Shown piece after piece: positions 25,456 to 34,626 of a stretch of DNA of 64,000 nucleotides. The position numbers and the translations under genes were made by a program. Source of the stretch: Caminicella sporogenes DSM 14501 (GTDB taxonomy: Bacteria > Bacillota > Clostridia > Peptostreptococcales > Caminicellaceae); NCBI RefSeq assembly GCF_900142285.1, contig NZ_FRAJ01000003.1:169262-233261 (forward strand). Reading direction: 5' to 3'. Each line of letters begins with the position of its first letter. The first letter of the stretch is position 1. Below the pieces are notes generated by a model. It did not search any database. It was not told where the DNA came from and was given only the letters and a program-made list of their open reading frames with translations.

Positions 25456-26091
25456 CTAATCTCTAGATTTTATAACTAACAACATTCCTTTTTTTATTTG
25501 TATTTTAGCTTTTTTTGCAATAAATTCATTACTTATCCCCCATGTTGAACCAAATTTAATTCGTACATTTGACAAAGGATATTTAAGCCCCTGAAGAGTA
25601 ACTCCTATTACTTCATCTGTAACTGGTATTATAGAAATAAACTCATTTTTATTTCCTTCTATTTCCATTTCGCTATCTATTAAATAAATTTCATTTTTTT
25701 CATTGACTATTTTTGCCTTAACTTTTCTGTCTAAAGATTTTTTTAAGAGATTTATATTTGCTAGTGTATGGTCCATTCTGCTTCCTAAAACACCTATATA
25801 TGTTATTGTTTCAGGATTTTTTTCTAAAGCCAATTCTGTTGCAAGTTCAGTGTCAGTAGCATCTTTATCTGCTGGAAACTTAACAAATTCAACGTCTTGA
25901 GACATAAAAAATTCTCTGTCTTTAGAGAGAATCGAATCGAGGTCGCCTATAATTACATTAGGCTTTATCCCAAAATTTATCAAATGTCTTGCTCCGCCAT
26001 CAACGCAAATAATAAAATCCATATTTTTTAATATATCTTTATAAAAATTATAATCTTCAATAAAACCATTAGATACTATTAAGCAATTCAT
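25456..26091 (-). CDS. thiN: Thiamine pyrophosphokinase
   Basis: Transfers pyrophosphate from ATP to thiamine, giving the cofactor thiamine diphosphate. It has 211 residues, with VDGGARHLINFGIKPNVIIGD (about 30-50, seen in parts), DLDSI, DKDATDTELA and GSRMDHTLAN, all typical of the family. The ATG starts 1 base after the rpe stop; the ribosome site (GGTGAAG) is weak and lies within rpe, so translation is probably coupled. Last gene of the rsgA-rpe-thiN run. Confidence 0.94.
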   Translation of the reverse strand: MNCLIVSNGFIEDYNFYKDILKNMDFIICVDGGARHLINFGIKPNVIIGDLDSILSKDREFFMSQDVEFVKFPADKDATDTELATELALEKNPETITYIGVLGSRMDHTLANINLLKKSLDRKVKAKIVNEKNEIYLIDSEMEIEGNKNEFISIIPVTDEVIGVTLQGLKYPLSNVRIKFGSTWGISNEFIAKKAKIQIKKGMLLVIKSRD

Positions 26092-26092
26092 C

Positions 26093-26761
26093 TTACTTCA
26101 CCAATGCCTTATCTATCTTTTTTCTAAACATTTTGACTGCTTCAAATATATTATCACTATTAAATATAGCTGAACCTGCAACAATTACATTTGCTCCAGC
26201 TTTTACAACTTTATCTACATTGTCAATTTTTATTCCCCCATCAACTTCAATATCAATATCTAACTTTTGATTATCTATCATTTCTTTTAAATTTTCAATT
26301 TTTTTAAGTGAATTTTCAATAAATTTTTGTCCGCCAAATCCGGGATTAACAGACATTATGAGAACCATATCTAATTCATGAAGTACTTCTTCAATTAAAC
26401 ATAATGGAGTAGCTGGATTTAATGATACAGCTGCTTTTATTCCATGACTTTTTATATTTTGTATCGTTCTGTGAAGATGAGGACAAGTTTCTACATGAAC
26501 AGTTATTATATCTGCACCAGCTTCAGCAAACCTTGAAATATACATATCTGGATTATTTATCATCAAATGAACATCAAAAGGCAAATTAGTTTTTCCCTTT
26601 ATACTTTCTAATACTAAAGGTCCTATAGTTATATTGGGAACAAAATGCCCATCCATTACGTCTATGTGCAATAAATCTACACCCGCTTTTTCTACTGCTT
26701 TAATATCATCTAATAAATTAGCAAAATTTGCTGATAGAATTGATGGAGCAATTTTTACCAT
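26093..26761 (-). CDS. rpe: Ribulose-phosphate 3-epimerase
   Basis: Interconverts ribulose-5-phosphate and xylulose-5-phosphate in the pentose phosphate pathway. It has 222 residues in a TIM barrel, with [22 protein letters not shown] (metal His and Asp), [12 protein letters not shown] and DGGIKIDNV. It is 5 bases after rsgA and directly before thiN, the conserved Bacillus order. Confidence 0.96.
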   Translation of the reverse strand: MVKIAPSILSANFANLLDDIKAVEKAGVDLLHIDVMDGHFVPNITIGPLVLESIKGKTNLPFDVHLMINNPDMYISRFAEAGADIITVHVETCPHLHRTIQNIKSHGIKAAVSLNPATPLCLIEEVLHELDMVLIMSVNPGFGGQKFIENSLKKIENLKEMIDNQKLDIDIEVDGGIKIDNVDKVVKAGANVIVAGSAIFNSDNIFEAVKMFRKKIDKALVK

Positions 26762-26766
26762 ATCTA

Positions 26767-27642
26767 CTACCTCCTATTATTTTCTAAAATTTGCTTGACA
26801 AATGATACATAATTTTCATAACGCTGCTTACTTATAAAACCATTATCTAATGCTTCTTTAACTTTACAATCTGGTTCATTTATATGCATACAATCTGTAA
26901 ATTTACATTCATCTAAATATTTTCGGAACTCCGGAAAACACTCTGCAATTTTTTCACTTTCTATAAAATCTATATTTAAAGAAGTAAATCCCGGCGTATC
27001 AACTACCCATCCACCAAAATCCAATTCTAACAATTCAGTATGCCTAGTCGTATGTTTTCCACGTTTTATTTTTCTACTAATATCACCAGTTTTCAATTTT
27101 AAATTGCTTTGAACAGCATTTAAAATACTAGATTTTCCAACTCCTGAAGGTCCAGCAAAAACAGTTATCTTATTTTTTAACACATTTTTTATATCATCAA
27201 TCCCTAAATCATTTTTAGTACTGCTAAAAATAATATTATAACCTGTATTTTTATATATGCTTTGTATTTTTTTTATAATTTCACCATTTTCATCTAAATC
27301 TATCTTATTTATACATATTGTTAATTTCAATCCTGCAACTTCACCAAGCACTAGCATTTTATCTAACAAAATCATATTTGGTTCTGGATTTTTTGCTGCA
27401 AATACTATTATTGCATGTTCTACATTTGCAACAGGTGGTCTTAAAAGTTCGCTCTTCCTATCTAAAATTTCTTCAATTACCCCAGAATTTTCATTATTCA
27501 AAGTAAATTTTACATAATCACCTACAAGAGGCTTTATATTTTTTTTTCTAAATATTCCTCTTGCTCTACATTCATATACATTATCTCCACACTTTATATA
27601 ATAAAAACCTCCTATACCCTTGACAATTATTCCTTCCTTCAT
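26767..27642 (-). CDS. rsgA: Ribosome small subunit GTPase RsgA
   Basis: Circularly permuted GTPase that aids 30S maturation. It has 291 residues: an OB fold at the N-terminus, then the permuted G motifs, NKIDL before GPSGVGKSS (about 165) and DTPGFTS. The C-terminal zinc motif [19 protein letters not shown] carries the Cys/His ligands. The ATG follows AAGGAGG. It lies after prkC in a conserved stp-prkC-rsgA-rpe-thiN block. Confidence 0.96.
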   Translation of the reverse strand: MKEGIIVKGIGGFYYIKCGDNVYECRARGIFRKKNIKPLVGDYVKFTLNNENSGVIEEILDRKSELLRPPVANVEHAIIVFAAKNPEPNMILLDKMLVLGEVAGLKLTICINKIDLDENGEIIKKIQSIYKNTGYNIIFSSTKNDLGIDDIKNVLKNKITVFAGPSGVGKSSILNAVQSNLKLKTGDISRKIKRGKHTTRHTELLELDFGGWVVDTPGFTSLNIDFIESEKIAECFPEFRKYLDECKFTDCMHINEPDCKVKEALDNGFISKQRYENYVSFVKQILENNRR

Positions 27643-27653
27643 CTGATTCCTCC

Positions 27654-29564
27654 TTATTCAAACAACTCTTCTTTTGAATAAACTAATTTATCTCCAAAAT
27701 AAACATCAAATTTAACTTTACCATTTCCAGTTACAGTTATTTTAAGAATTTCTTCTTCCTTTTTATGAGTACCTTCATATATTGTAGAACTGATTCCATT
27801 TTCAGTTTTTATTACTTTTACTGTTTCCACATCTTTATCAAAATTCAAAGGAATAATAAGCGTTTTCTTGATAGGAGGCAGTTCTTGTTCTTCAGGAGGT
27901 TGCTGTATAACTTCTGGCCCTTTGCTTACAACAATGCTTAAAACTGTATTTTCAGGTACTTCAGAACCCGGTTTTATACTCTGTGAAATAACCGTATCCT
28001 TCTTAACATCTGAATTATACTCATAATCGATATTATTTATAATCAACTGCAATCTTTTAGCAGTGGATTTTGCGTCTTCTACATTTTTACCAACAAGATT
28101 TGGCATAATAATAGTTTGAATTTTTCGCCCTTCACTTACTATTATATTTACTTGTGAACCTTCTTCTATTTTAGTATTAGGCTTTGGTATTTGATCTATA
28201 ACCATCCCTACCGGTAAATCATTATCATATTTGTGTATTATCTCTTTTATAGATAAATTATTATTCTCTAAAATTATCTTTGCCTCATCTAAATCTTTAT
28301 GAATGAGATTTGGCATTTCTACCATTTTAGGACCTTTACTTACTGTAACTCTGACAGTATAGCCCTCTTTTACTATTTCTCCTGCTTTTGGAAGTTGTGT
28401 AATAATATATCCCTTTTCAACTTTTTTACTGTACTGCTCTCTTTCCAAATCTATTTTCAATCCCATTTCTATAAGTTTATTTTTAGCTATTTCATATGAT
28501 ACGTTCGTCAAATCAGGAATTTCCAATTCTTTAGTAAAAAAGTTTTCTTTAAAAGAATTATAAAAAATAGCTGTAACAAAAATTATAGAAACAACAAGTG
28601 CTGAAATTACTCCCAAAAATAACTGCTTTTTATTTGAATTTCTCTTTGCTTTAACTTCTCTTTTCTCTAATTTTACATCATTTATAGGTGGTAATATTCT
28701 AGTAGGAGATTCGTCTTCTTCAAAATCCATTAAAACTTCTAGTGATGGGTCTGTAAGTGCCCTATTTAAATCATTATATAAATCTAAAGCACTATCATAT
28801 CTCTTACTTTTTTCTTTTTGCATACACTTTAGTATAATACTTTCTAAACTCTTACTTATATTTCTATTTATTAATGAAGGGGGAATAACATCTTCTTTTA
28901 AATGTTTTAAAGCTACTGAAATTGGCGTATCACCTGAAAAAGGAACTTTTCCTGTCGCAGCTTCATACATTGTTACTCCGAGGGAGTAAATATCAGATTT
29001 TTCATCTACAAAGCCGCCTCTAGCTTGTTCAGGTGAAAAATAATGAACAGAACCTATAACATTTCCAGTATTTGTAACAGTCGAAGAAGTAACAGCTCTA
29101 GCAATACCAAAATCAGTTACCTTTACTCTTCCGTCTTCTGTTATCAATATATTATGAGGTTTTATATCTCTATGGATAATATGATTTGCATGTGCATGAT
29201 TTAATGCTAAAGCTATTTGTTTAGAAATGTTTATAACTTCTTCATTACTAAGCGGTCCTTTTTCTTTTATATATTTTTTTAGGTTTTTACCTTTAACGTA
29301 CTCCATTACTATATAATATATATCATTATCTATGCCAACGTCATAAATACTTACTATATTCGGATGAGATAAACTCGCTGCAGCTTGTGACTCTTTAGCA
29401 AATTTACTTATAAAATCTTCATCTGAAGTAAATTCTGGTCTTAATATCTTCACTGCAACATACCTGTTTAAAAGACGGCATTTTGCTTTATAAACTAAAG
29501 CCATGCCTCCTCCACCGATTTTTTCCAAAATTTCATATCTGTTATCTAGTATTCTCCCAATCAT
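27654..29564 (-). CDS. prkC: PASTA-domain Ser/Thr protein kinase PrkC
   Basis: Membrane sensor kinase linked to cell wall state and spore germination in Bacillus. The 636-residue protein has a kinase domain (about 1-270: GGGGMALVYKAK, VAVKIL, HRDIKPHNIL, DFGIARA), a juxtamembrane linker, one transmembrane helix near 315-337, and three PASTA repeats (openings IPDLTNV, MPNLIHKD and MPNLVGKN). The final 75 residues, after a proline-rich link, form an extra beta-rich domain. It lies directly after its phosphatase gene stp. Confidence 0.96.
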   Translation of the reverse strand: MIGRILDNRYEILEKIGGGGMALVYKAKCRLLNRYVAVKILRPEFTSDEDFISKFAKESQAAASLSHPNIVSIYDVGIDNDIYYIVMEYVKGKNLKKYIKEKGPLSNEEVINISKQIALALNHAHANHIIHRDIKPHNILITEDGRVKVTDFGIARAVTSSTVTNTGNVIGSVHYFSPEQARGGFVDEKSDIYSLGVTMYEAATGKVPFSGDTPISVALKHLKEDVIPPSLINRNISKSLESIILKCMQKEKSKRYDSALDLYNDLNRALTDPSLEVLMDFEEDESPTRILPPINDVKLEKREVKAKRNSNKKQLFLGVISALVVSIIFVTAIFYNSFKENFFTKELEIPDLTNVSYEIAKNKLIEMGLKIDLEREQYSKKVEKGYIITQLPKAGEIVKEGYTVRVTVSKGPKMVEMPNLIHKDLDEAKIILENNNLSIKEIIHKYDNDLPVGMVIDQIPKPNTKIEEGSQVNIIVSEGRKIQTIIMPNLVGKNVEDAKSTAKRLQLIINNIDYEYNSDVKKDTVISQSIKPGSEVPENTVLSIVVSKGPEVIQQPPEEQELPPIKKTLIIPLNFDKDVETVKVIKTENGISSTIYEGTHKKEEEILKITVTGNGKVKFDVYFGDKLVYSKEELFE

Positions 29565-29580
29565 GATTTCAACTCCCTCG

Positions 29581-30321
29581 TTAACTACACCTATGTTTAA
29601 TAGCTATTATCGTTATATTATCATATCCGCCTCTTTCATTTGCCAAATTTATTAAATAGTCACAAGTTTCTTGTAAACTTGAAAATTTACTAAAACTCTT
29701 TTTTATTTCGTCATTTTCAATGACATTTGTAAGCCCATCTGTGCACAATATGATTATATCATTATCTTTAATTTGATAATTAATTAATTCCGGTTCTACA
29801 TTATAACCTGTTCCTAGTGCCTTCGTTATAATGTTTCTCTTGGGATGATTTTTTGCTTCAATCTCCGTTATAGTCCCATTTTTCAATAATTCACTAACTA
29901 AAGTATGATCTTGAGTTATTTGAAACAAATCATCATTTCTAAGTACATATGCTCTACTATCTCCTATATGTCCAATATATAAGAATGTCTTATCAATAAT
30001 AGCAATAGTTAAAGTAGTTCCCATCCCATCTAATTCTTTGTTAACAAGAGATTTTTCATATATTTTTTTATTGGCTCTTTCAATTGCTTCTCTTAAAAGT
30101 GAATGAACTTCAAATTTATCTTTTAAATTTACATTAGACCAATTTTCTTTAATGTATTCGCTTACTATTTCTATAGCCATTTTACTAGCTATTTCTCCTG
30201 CGTTATGTCCTCCCATCCCATCAGCTACAATAAATACAGAATGATTATCTTCATCAATATAAAAGGAATCTTCATTATTTTCTCTAATTTTACCTATATG
30301 TGTTTTAACTGCCCATTCCAT
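29581..30321 (-). CDS. stp: PP2C-type Ser/Thr phosphatase Stp/PrpC
   Basis: Metal-dependent phosphatase that counters PrkC. It has 246 residues with the PP2C motifs ENNEDSFYID, VADGMGGHNAGE (metal Asp), GHIGDSRAYVLR and CTDGLTNV. The ATG follows GAGGTG. It is followed by prkC after 16 bases, so kinase and phosphatase are made together. Confidence 0.96.
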   Translation of the reverse strand: MEWAVKTHIGKIRENNEDSFYIDEDNHSVFIVADGMGGHNAGEIASKMAIEIVSEYIKENWSNVNLKDKFEVHSLLREAIERANKKIYEKSLVNKELDGMGTTLTIAIIDKTFLYIGHIGDSRAYVLRNDDLFQITQDHTLVSELLKNGTITEIEAKNHPKRNIITKALGTGYNVEPELINYQIKDNDIIILCTDGLTNVIENDEIKKSFSKFSSLQETCDYLINLANERGGYDNITIIAIKHRCS

Positions 30322-30371
30322 AAAATCACCTCAAAATTCAACTATAAAAGTTGTAAATATATAAAACAAAT

Positions 30372-31715
30372 TTATTTAATACGCTTTAATTTGCAAATAA
30401 AAAACCCATCTATTCCATGCAAATGAGGAAAAAGCTGTAAATAGTTTTTATCTGTCTGCAAGCTATTTGGCAAATATTTATTAACATTGTCCATCACAAA
30501 AGAATCGTTATCTTTAAGAAATCTATTTATAACTTCAATATTTTCATCAGGCTGAATTGTACAAGTACAATAAACTAAAAAACCTTCTTTTTTCACATAC
30601 TGAGAAGCATTTAAAAGTATTTTATACTGAATTTCAGATAATTTTTTTATATCTTCTAAGTTTTTTAAATATTTTATTTCTGGTTTTCTTCTTATTATAC
30701 CAAAACCTGAACATGGTGCGTCAACTAAAACTTTATCAGCTTTACCTATTAAACTTTTATCTAATTTTAGAGCATCATAAATTTCTGTTTCTATTATTGA
30801 AATTCCCAAACGTTTTGCATTTTGATTTATTAAAATTAATTTGTGCTCATGAATATCTCTTGAAAGAACCTTACCCCTATTTTGCATTAATTCTGCAATA
30901 TGAGTTGATTTTCCTCCCGGTGCACTGCATACATCAATGACAAAATCATTTTCTTTTGGATTTAAAATAAGGCCAGCTAACATAGAGGCTTCATCCTGTA
31001 CCTGAAACAATCCTTCCTTAAATGAGTTTAAATTTTCTATGCTCGTATTAAAATTTTTTATTATTATAGATTCATCTACATATTGACCTTTAATGCACTT
31101 TACATTCTCCTCAGCCAATACATTTAACAATTCATCTCTTGTAATTTTCAATTTGTTTGTTCTAATTGTAAGATTTGGTACATCGTTATTAGCTTTTAAA
31201 AGTTTTTCAGTAAATTCTATTCCAAAATTGTCAATCCAATTTTCTATAATCCACATTGGATGAGAATATTTTAATGATAAAAATTCAATAGGCTTTTCTT
31301 TAAAATTCGGTAATTTTAAAGAGTTGCTATTTCTCAAATAATTTCTTAAAATTCCATTTACATAACCTGCTAATCTAAAATTAACTTTTTTTGCTAATTT
31401 CACAGACTCATTTACTGCTGCCGAATTTGGCACTTTATCTAAATATATAATTTGATATAGTCCTAGCCTCAATATATTTAATATATCAACATGTATTTTT
31501 TTTATTTTAGTTTTAGAAAAATTTTTAATGATGAAATCTAAATACAACTTATTTTCTAAAACACCATAAACTAATTGACTTATAAAACGTCTATCTAATG
31601 TTGAAATATCTTTAGTTTTTAATGTTTTATTAATAGCAATATTTGAATAAGCTCCATTTTCTTCTATATCACTCAAAATTTTTAGTGCAATCTTTCTAGC
31701 ATTTACTTTTTCCAT
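30372..31715 (-). CDS. rsmB: 16S rRNA cytosine-C5 methyltransferase RsmB
   Basis: Makes m5C967 in 16S rRNA. The N-terminal NusB-like RNA-binding domain covers about residues 1-130, and the methyltransferase domain has VCSAPGGKSTHIAE (about 255), DAPCSGFG with a catalytic Cys, and YCTCTI with the second Cys. The ATG at 31715 is 6 bases after AGGAGG and gives 447 residues; the open frame to 31739 is longer by 8 residues but includes the ribosome site. It is upstream of stp. Confidence 0.95.
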   Translation of the reverse strand: MEKVNARKIALKILSDIEENGAYSNIAINKTLKTKDISTLDRRFISQLVYGVLENKLYLDFIIKNFSKTKIKKIHVDILNILRLGLYQIIYLDKVPNSAAVNESVKLAKKVNFRLAGYVNGILRNYLRNSNSLKLPNFKEKPIEFLSLKYSHPMWIIENWIDNFGIEFTEKLLKANNDVPNLTIRTNKLKITRDELLNVLAEENVKCIKGQYVDESIIIKNFNTSIENLNSFKEGLFQVQDEASMLAGLILNPKENDFVIDVCSAPGGKSTHIAELMQNRGKVLSRDIHEHKLILINQNAKRLGISIIETEIYDALKLDKSLIGKADKVLVDAPCSGFGIIRRKPEIKYLKNLEDIKKLSEIQYKILLNASQYVKKEGFLVYCTCTIQPDENIEVINRFLKDNDSFVMDNVNKYLPNSLQTDKNYLQLFPHLHGIDGFFICKLKRIK

Positions 31716-31734
31716 TTCATTCCTCCTAATGATA

Positions 31735-31753
31735 AGCACCCTAAAAGGGTGCT
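31735..31753 (-). other. Hairpin between yugP and rsmB
   Basis: 8-bp perfect stem AGCACCCT/AGGGTGCT with a 3-base loop lies between the yugP stop and the rsmB ribosome site. With no U-run after it on the minus strand, it is probably a processing or mRNA stability element rather than a full terminator. Confidence 0.4.
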
Positions 31754-31762
31754 CTGCATTGT

Positions 31763-32455
31763 CTAATCTCTACTACTATTTCTTATCAATAGAAGTCTAA
31801 ACAATTGTGCAATTGAAACTGCCGCTGCGGCTACATAAGTAAGTGCTGCAGCATTTAAAACATCTTTTGAATATTTAATTTCAGAATCTACTATAAGACC
31901 GCTATCAACTAACTGATTTAACGCTCTAGAACTTGCATTGTATTCAACTGGAAGAGTTATTATTTGAAATAAAACTGCTCCAACATAAAATAATATTCCC
32001 ACATCAATTAACCAACCATTTCCTAAAATCAATCCTACAAATACTAAAGGCCAAACTAATTGAGAAGCAAAACTTACTACAGGTACTATCTGATTTCTAA
32101 TAACTAGCGGTGTATACCCTTTTGCATGCTGGAGCGCATGCCCAGCTTCATGGGCAGCTACACTAATAGCAGCTATTGATGTTCCACTATATACATTACT
32201 TGAAAGACGCAAAACTCTATTTCTAGGGTCATAATGATCTGTTAAATATCCCCCTATATGCTCTACCTCTATATCAAATAATCCATTTCTATCTAAAATA
32301 TATCTTGCTACTTGACTTCCAGTAAGTCCTCTAGTATTTCCTACTCTAATATATTTATTAAAAGTCATTTTAACTCTAGCTTGTGCATAAAAAGCAAATA
32401 GTATAGCTGGTAATAAGAAAATAAATCCTTGAAAAGAATATATTCCATGATACAA
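31763..32455 (-). CDS. yugP: Membrane zinc metallopeptidase (YugP family)
   Basis: A 230-residue membrane protein of the YugP/COG2738 family. The metallopeptidase motif AHEAGHALQ (HEXXH) is near residue 102, with hydrophobic helices at the N-terminus and after residue 120. Substrates are not known. The start appears to be TTG, 8 bases after GGGAGG. It lies directly after the DUF116 gene and before rsmB. Confidence 0.9.
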   Translation of the reverse strand: MYHGIYSFQGFIFLLPAILFAFYAQARVKMTFNKYIRVGNTRGLTGSQVARYILDRNGLFDIEVEHIGGYLTDHYDPRNRVLRLSSNVYSGTSIAAISVAAHEAGHALQHAKGYTPLVIRNQIVPVVSFASQLVWPLVFVGLILGNGWLIDVGILFYVGAVLFQIITLPVEYNASSRALNQLVDSGLIVDSEIKYSKDVLNAAALTYVAAAAVSIAQLFRLLLIRNSSRD

Positions 32456-32457
32456 CT

Positions 32458-33225
32458 TTAAACCCTCCCAGTAAAAAATATTATTGCTTTTTCCACTTCA
32501 TCTACATCAACACATGTATTAACACATGGTCCATACGGTCTAATATTAGTTACTCCTATAACAGGTATAGATTTAACGTCTAAAATTCCATAAGATAAAT
32601 CTCTTTCACATGCAACTGCAATTATACCTTTTGGTTTATAATCTGCAATTATCTTTCTTGCTAAAGTTCCTCCGGTTACCACTTCAAGATTTACACCATA
32701 TTTGTCGCATAAATTTATTAAATCAGCAATATTACATGCACCGCACTTAATACAATTTTTTATAGAACCTGCAACTTTATATTTACAAGATTTTTTCTGA
32801 AGACAGTGAGGAACTACGATCAATATATCATTTGGAGCAATATTAATTCTAGTTGATTTTACAATTTTATTGTTTATTTCAGTAAAAACTCTTCTTAAAG
32901 AGTTTTTATCAATTTTTATTACATTTGAAACAATAAGCATAATTGGAAAAATCATCCTTAAAGATTTTTCTATAAAATTTAAAAATATACGATTTACCTT
33001 CTTTTCATTAATTATTCTATATATCAATAAAATATTAACAATAAAAAACACACTTACTACAAATGTTAGTAAAACTACTATCTTTAAAGCTATTTTATAT
33101 AAATCTATACTTCCATTTTGTATTACAAAAACTAAAACTGAAGCTACGGTAATAAACATAATAAATAACAATAATATAACATGAATAAATAAACTTCTAT
33201 CTTTTTTTTTACTTAAACTTTCCAT
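32458..33225 (-). CDS. DUF116 family membrane protein
   Basis: A 255-residue DUF116 protein. Two transmembrane helices lie at about residues 14-36 and 45-70. The cytoplasmic part has a cysteine cluster CLQKKSCKYKV, then CIKCGACNIADL, and later ACERDLSYG and a C-terminal pair in GPCVNTCVD, consistent with binding a metal or Fe-S cluster. No enzyme activity is established for the family. The ATG follows AGGAG. It lies between fmt and yugP, a common clostridial order. Confidence 0.85.
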   Translation of the reverse strand: MESLSKKKDRSLFIHVILLLFIMFITVASVLVFVIQNGSIDLYKIALKIVVLLTFVVSVFFIVNILLIYRIINEKKVNRIFLNFIEKSLRMIFPIMLIVSNVIKIDKNSLRRVFTEINNKIVKSTRINIAPNDILIVVPHCLQKKSCKYKVAGSIKNCIKCGACNIADLINLCDKYGVNLEVVTGGTLARKIIADYKPKGIIAVACERDLSYGILDVKSIPVIGVTNIRPYGPCVNTCVDVDEVEKAIIFFTGRV

Positions 33226-33226
33226 A

Positions 33227-34159
33227 TTATTCTCCTAATATAACATTTGTTTCTATTTTATTACCTCTAATATATTCATCAACTGTCATTTTTCTGCTAT
33301 TAGGAAATTGTATTTCTTCTATCAGCAATAAATCTTCTTTCGTTGATACATAAATACCTTCTTTATCTACTTTTAATATTTTACCGCAAACTTCATTACT
33401 ATTTTGATTTATAACTCGACTCTTCCATACTTTGAATTTTATCCCTTTATACCTAGTATAAGCTACAGGCCATGGATTTAAACCTCTTATAAGATTATGA
33501 ATTTGATAAGCTGTTTTTTCCCAATCAATTAATCCAATTTTTTTATCAAGCATACTTGCATAAGAACTTTCACTATCATTTTGAGGAATTCTCGGAGCTT
33601 TGTCTTTTTCTATTAAATTTAACGTCTTTATCAGAACCTTTGCCCCTAAAGATGCCAGTTTATCATGAAGTTCTCCTGCTGTCATATTTTCATCTATTTC
33701 AACTTCTTCTTTTAAAATCATATCTCCAGTATCCAATCCTTCATTCATATACATTGTAGTTATTCCAGTCTTTTTCTCTCCATTGATAATAACCCAATTT
33801 ATAGGAGCCGCACCTCTATATTTTGGAAGTAATGAGGCATGAACATTAATACATCCTTTTGCAGGCATATCTAAAATTTCTTTTGGCAGTATCTGCCCAT
33901 ATGCAACTACAACAATACAATCTATATCCATTTTTTTTAGATTATCAATAAATGCTCTGTCCTTTATATTTAAAGGCTGCATTACATTTAATCCTAATTT
34001 TTCTGCCTTTATTTTTACAGGAGGAGGCATCACCTTTTTACCTCTACCTTTTGGTCTATCTGGCTGAGTTATTACAGATACTATTTCATTTCCTGATTTA
34101 TATATAGCCTCTAAACACGGCAATGCAAAATCTGGAGTTCCCATAAATAATATCTTCAT
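33227..34159 (-). CDS. fmt: Methionyl-tRNA formyltransferase
   Basis: Formylates initiator Met-tRNA using 10-formyl-tetrahydrofolate. It has 310 residues, with the N-terminal ILFMGTPDFALP, catalytic-site stretches NVHASLLPKYRGAAPINW (about 108-125) and MNEGLDTGDM, and a C-terminal tRNA-binding domain. The ATG at 34159 follows AGGTG by 6 bases; the longer frame from a GTG at 34168 is unneeded. It follows def, with which it works in N-terminal formyl-methionine handling. Confidence 0.96.
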   Translation of the reverse strand: MKILFMGTPDFALPCLEAIYKSGNEIVSVITQPDRPKGRGKKVMPPPVKIKAEKLGLNVMQPLNIKDRAFIDNLKKMDIDCIVVVAYGQILPKEILDMPAKGCINVHASLLPKYRGAAPINWVIINGEKKTGITTMYMNEGLDTGDMILKEEVEIDENMTAGELHDKLASLGAKVLIKTLNLIEKDKAPRIPQNDSESSYASMLDKKIGLIDWEKTAYQIHNLIRGLNPWPVAYTRYKGIKFKVWKSRVINQNSNEVCGKILKVDKEGIYVSTKEDLLLIEEIQFPNSRKMTVDEYIRGNKIETNVILGE

Positions 34160-34168
34160 TTGCAACAC

Positions 34169-34612
34169 CTACTCCTCAATCAATTTATCTACAAATAAAA
34201 TACCATTTAAATGGTCTATTTCATGACAAAATGCTCTAGCTAAAAACCCTTTTGCTTCTATAATCACTTCTTCTCCATTTCTGTCTAAACCTTTTACCTT
34301 TACTCTTTCAGGTCTTTCAACTTTACCTGTAACATTAGGCACACTTAAACATCCTTCTATATCAATTTGTTTGCCTTTTTCACTTAATATTTCTGGATTA
34401 ATTAACTCAATCAAACCTCCACCTATATCAATTACAATAACTCTTTTTAAAATACCAACCTGCGGTGCAGCTAATCCAACTCCATCCGCATTATACATAG
34501 TTTCTGCCATATCATCAATTAATTCCTTAATTTTATCATCTATTTTGTCAACAGTTTTTGAAACTTTCCTTAAAATAGGGTCATCATTTTTTCTTATATT
34601 TCTAATAGCCAT
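34169..34612 (-). CDS. def: Peptide deformylase
   Basis: Removes the formyl group from new proteins. It has 147 residues and all three motifs: [10 protein letters not shown] (about 43), EGCLSVP with the metal Cys (about 88) and CHEIDHLNG with the HEXXH (about 130). The ATG at 34612 follows GAGGAGG; the open frame to 34630 runs into the ribosome site. It lies between priA and fmt. Confidence 0.96.
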   Translation of the reverse strand: MAIRNIRKNDDPILRKVSKTVDKIDDKIKELIDDMAETMYNADGVGLAAPQVGILKRVIVIDIGGGLIELINPEILSEKGKQIDIEGCLSVPNVTGKVERPERVKVKGLDRNGEEVIIEAKGFLARAFCHEIDHLNGILFVDKLIEE

Positions 34613-34626
34613 AAATATCCTCCTCA

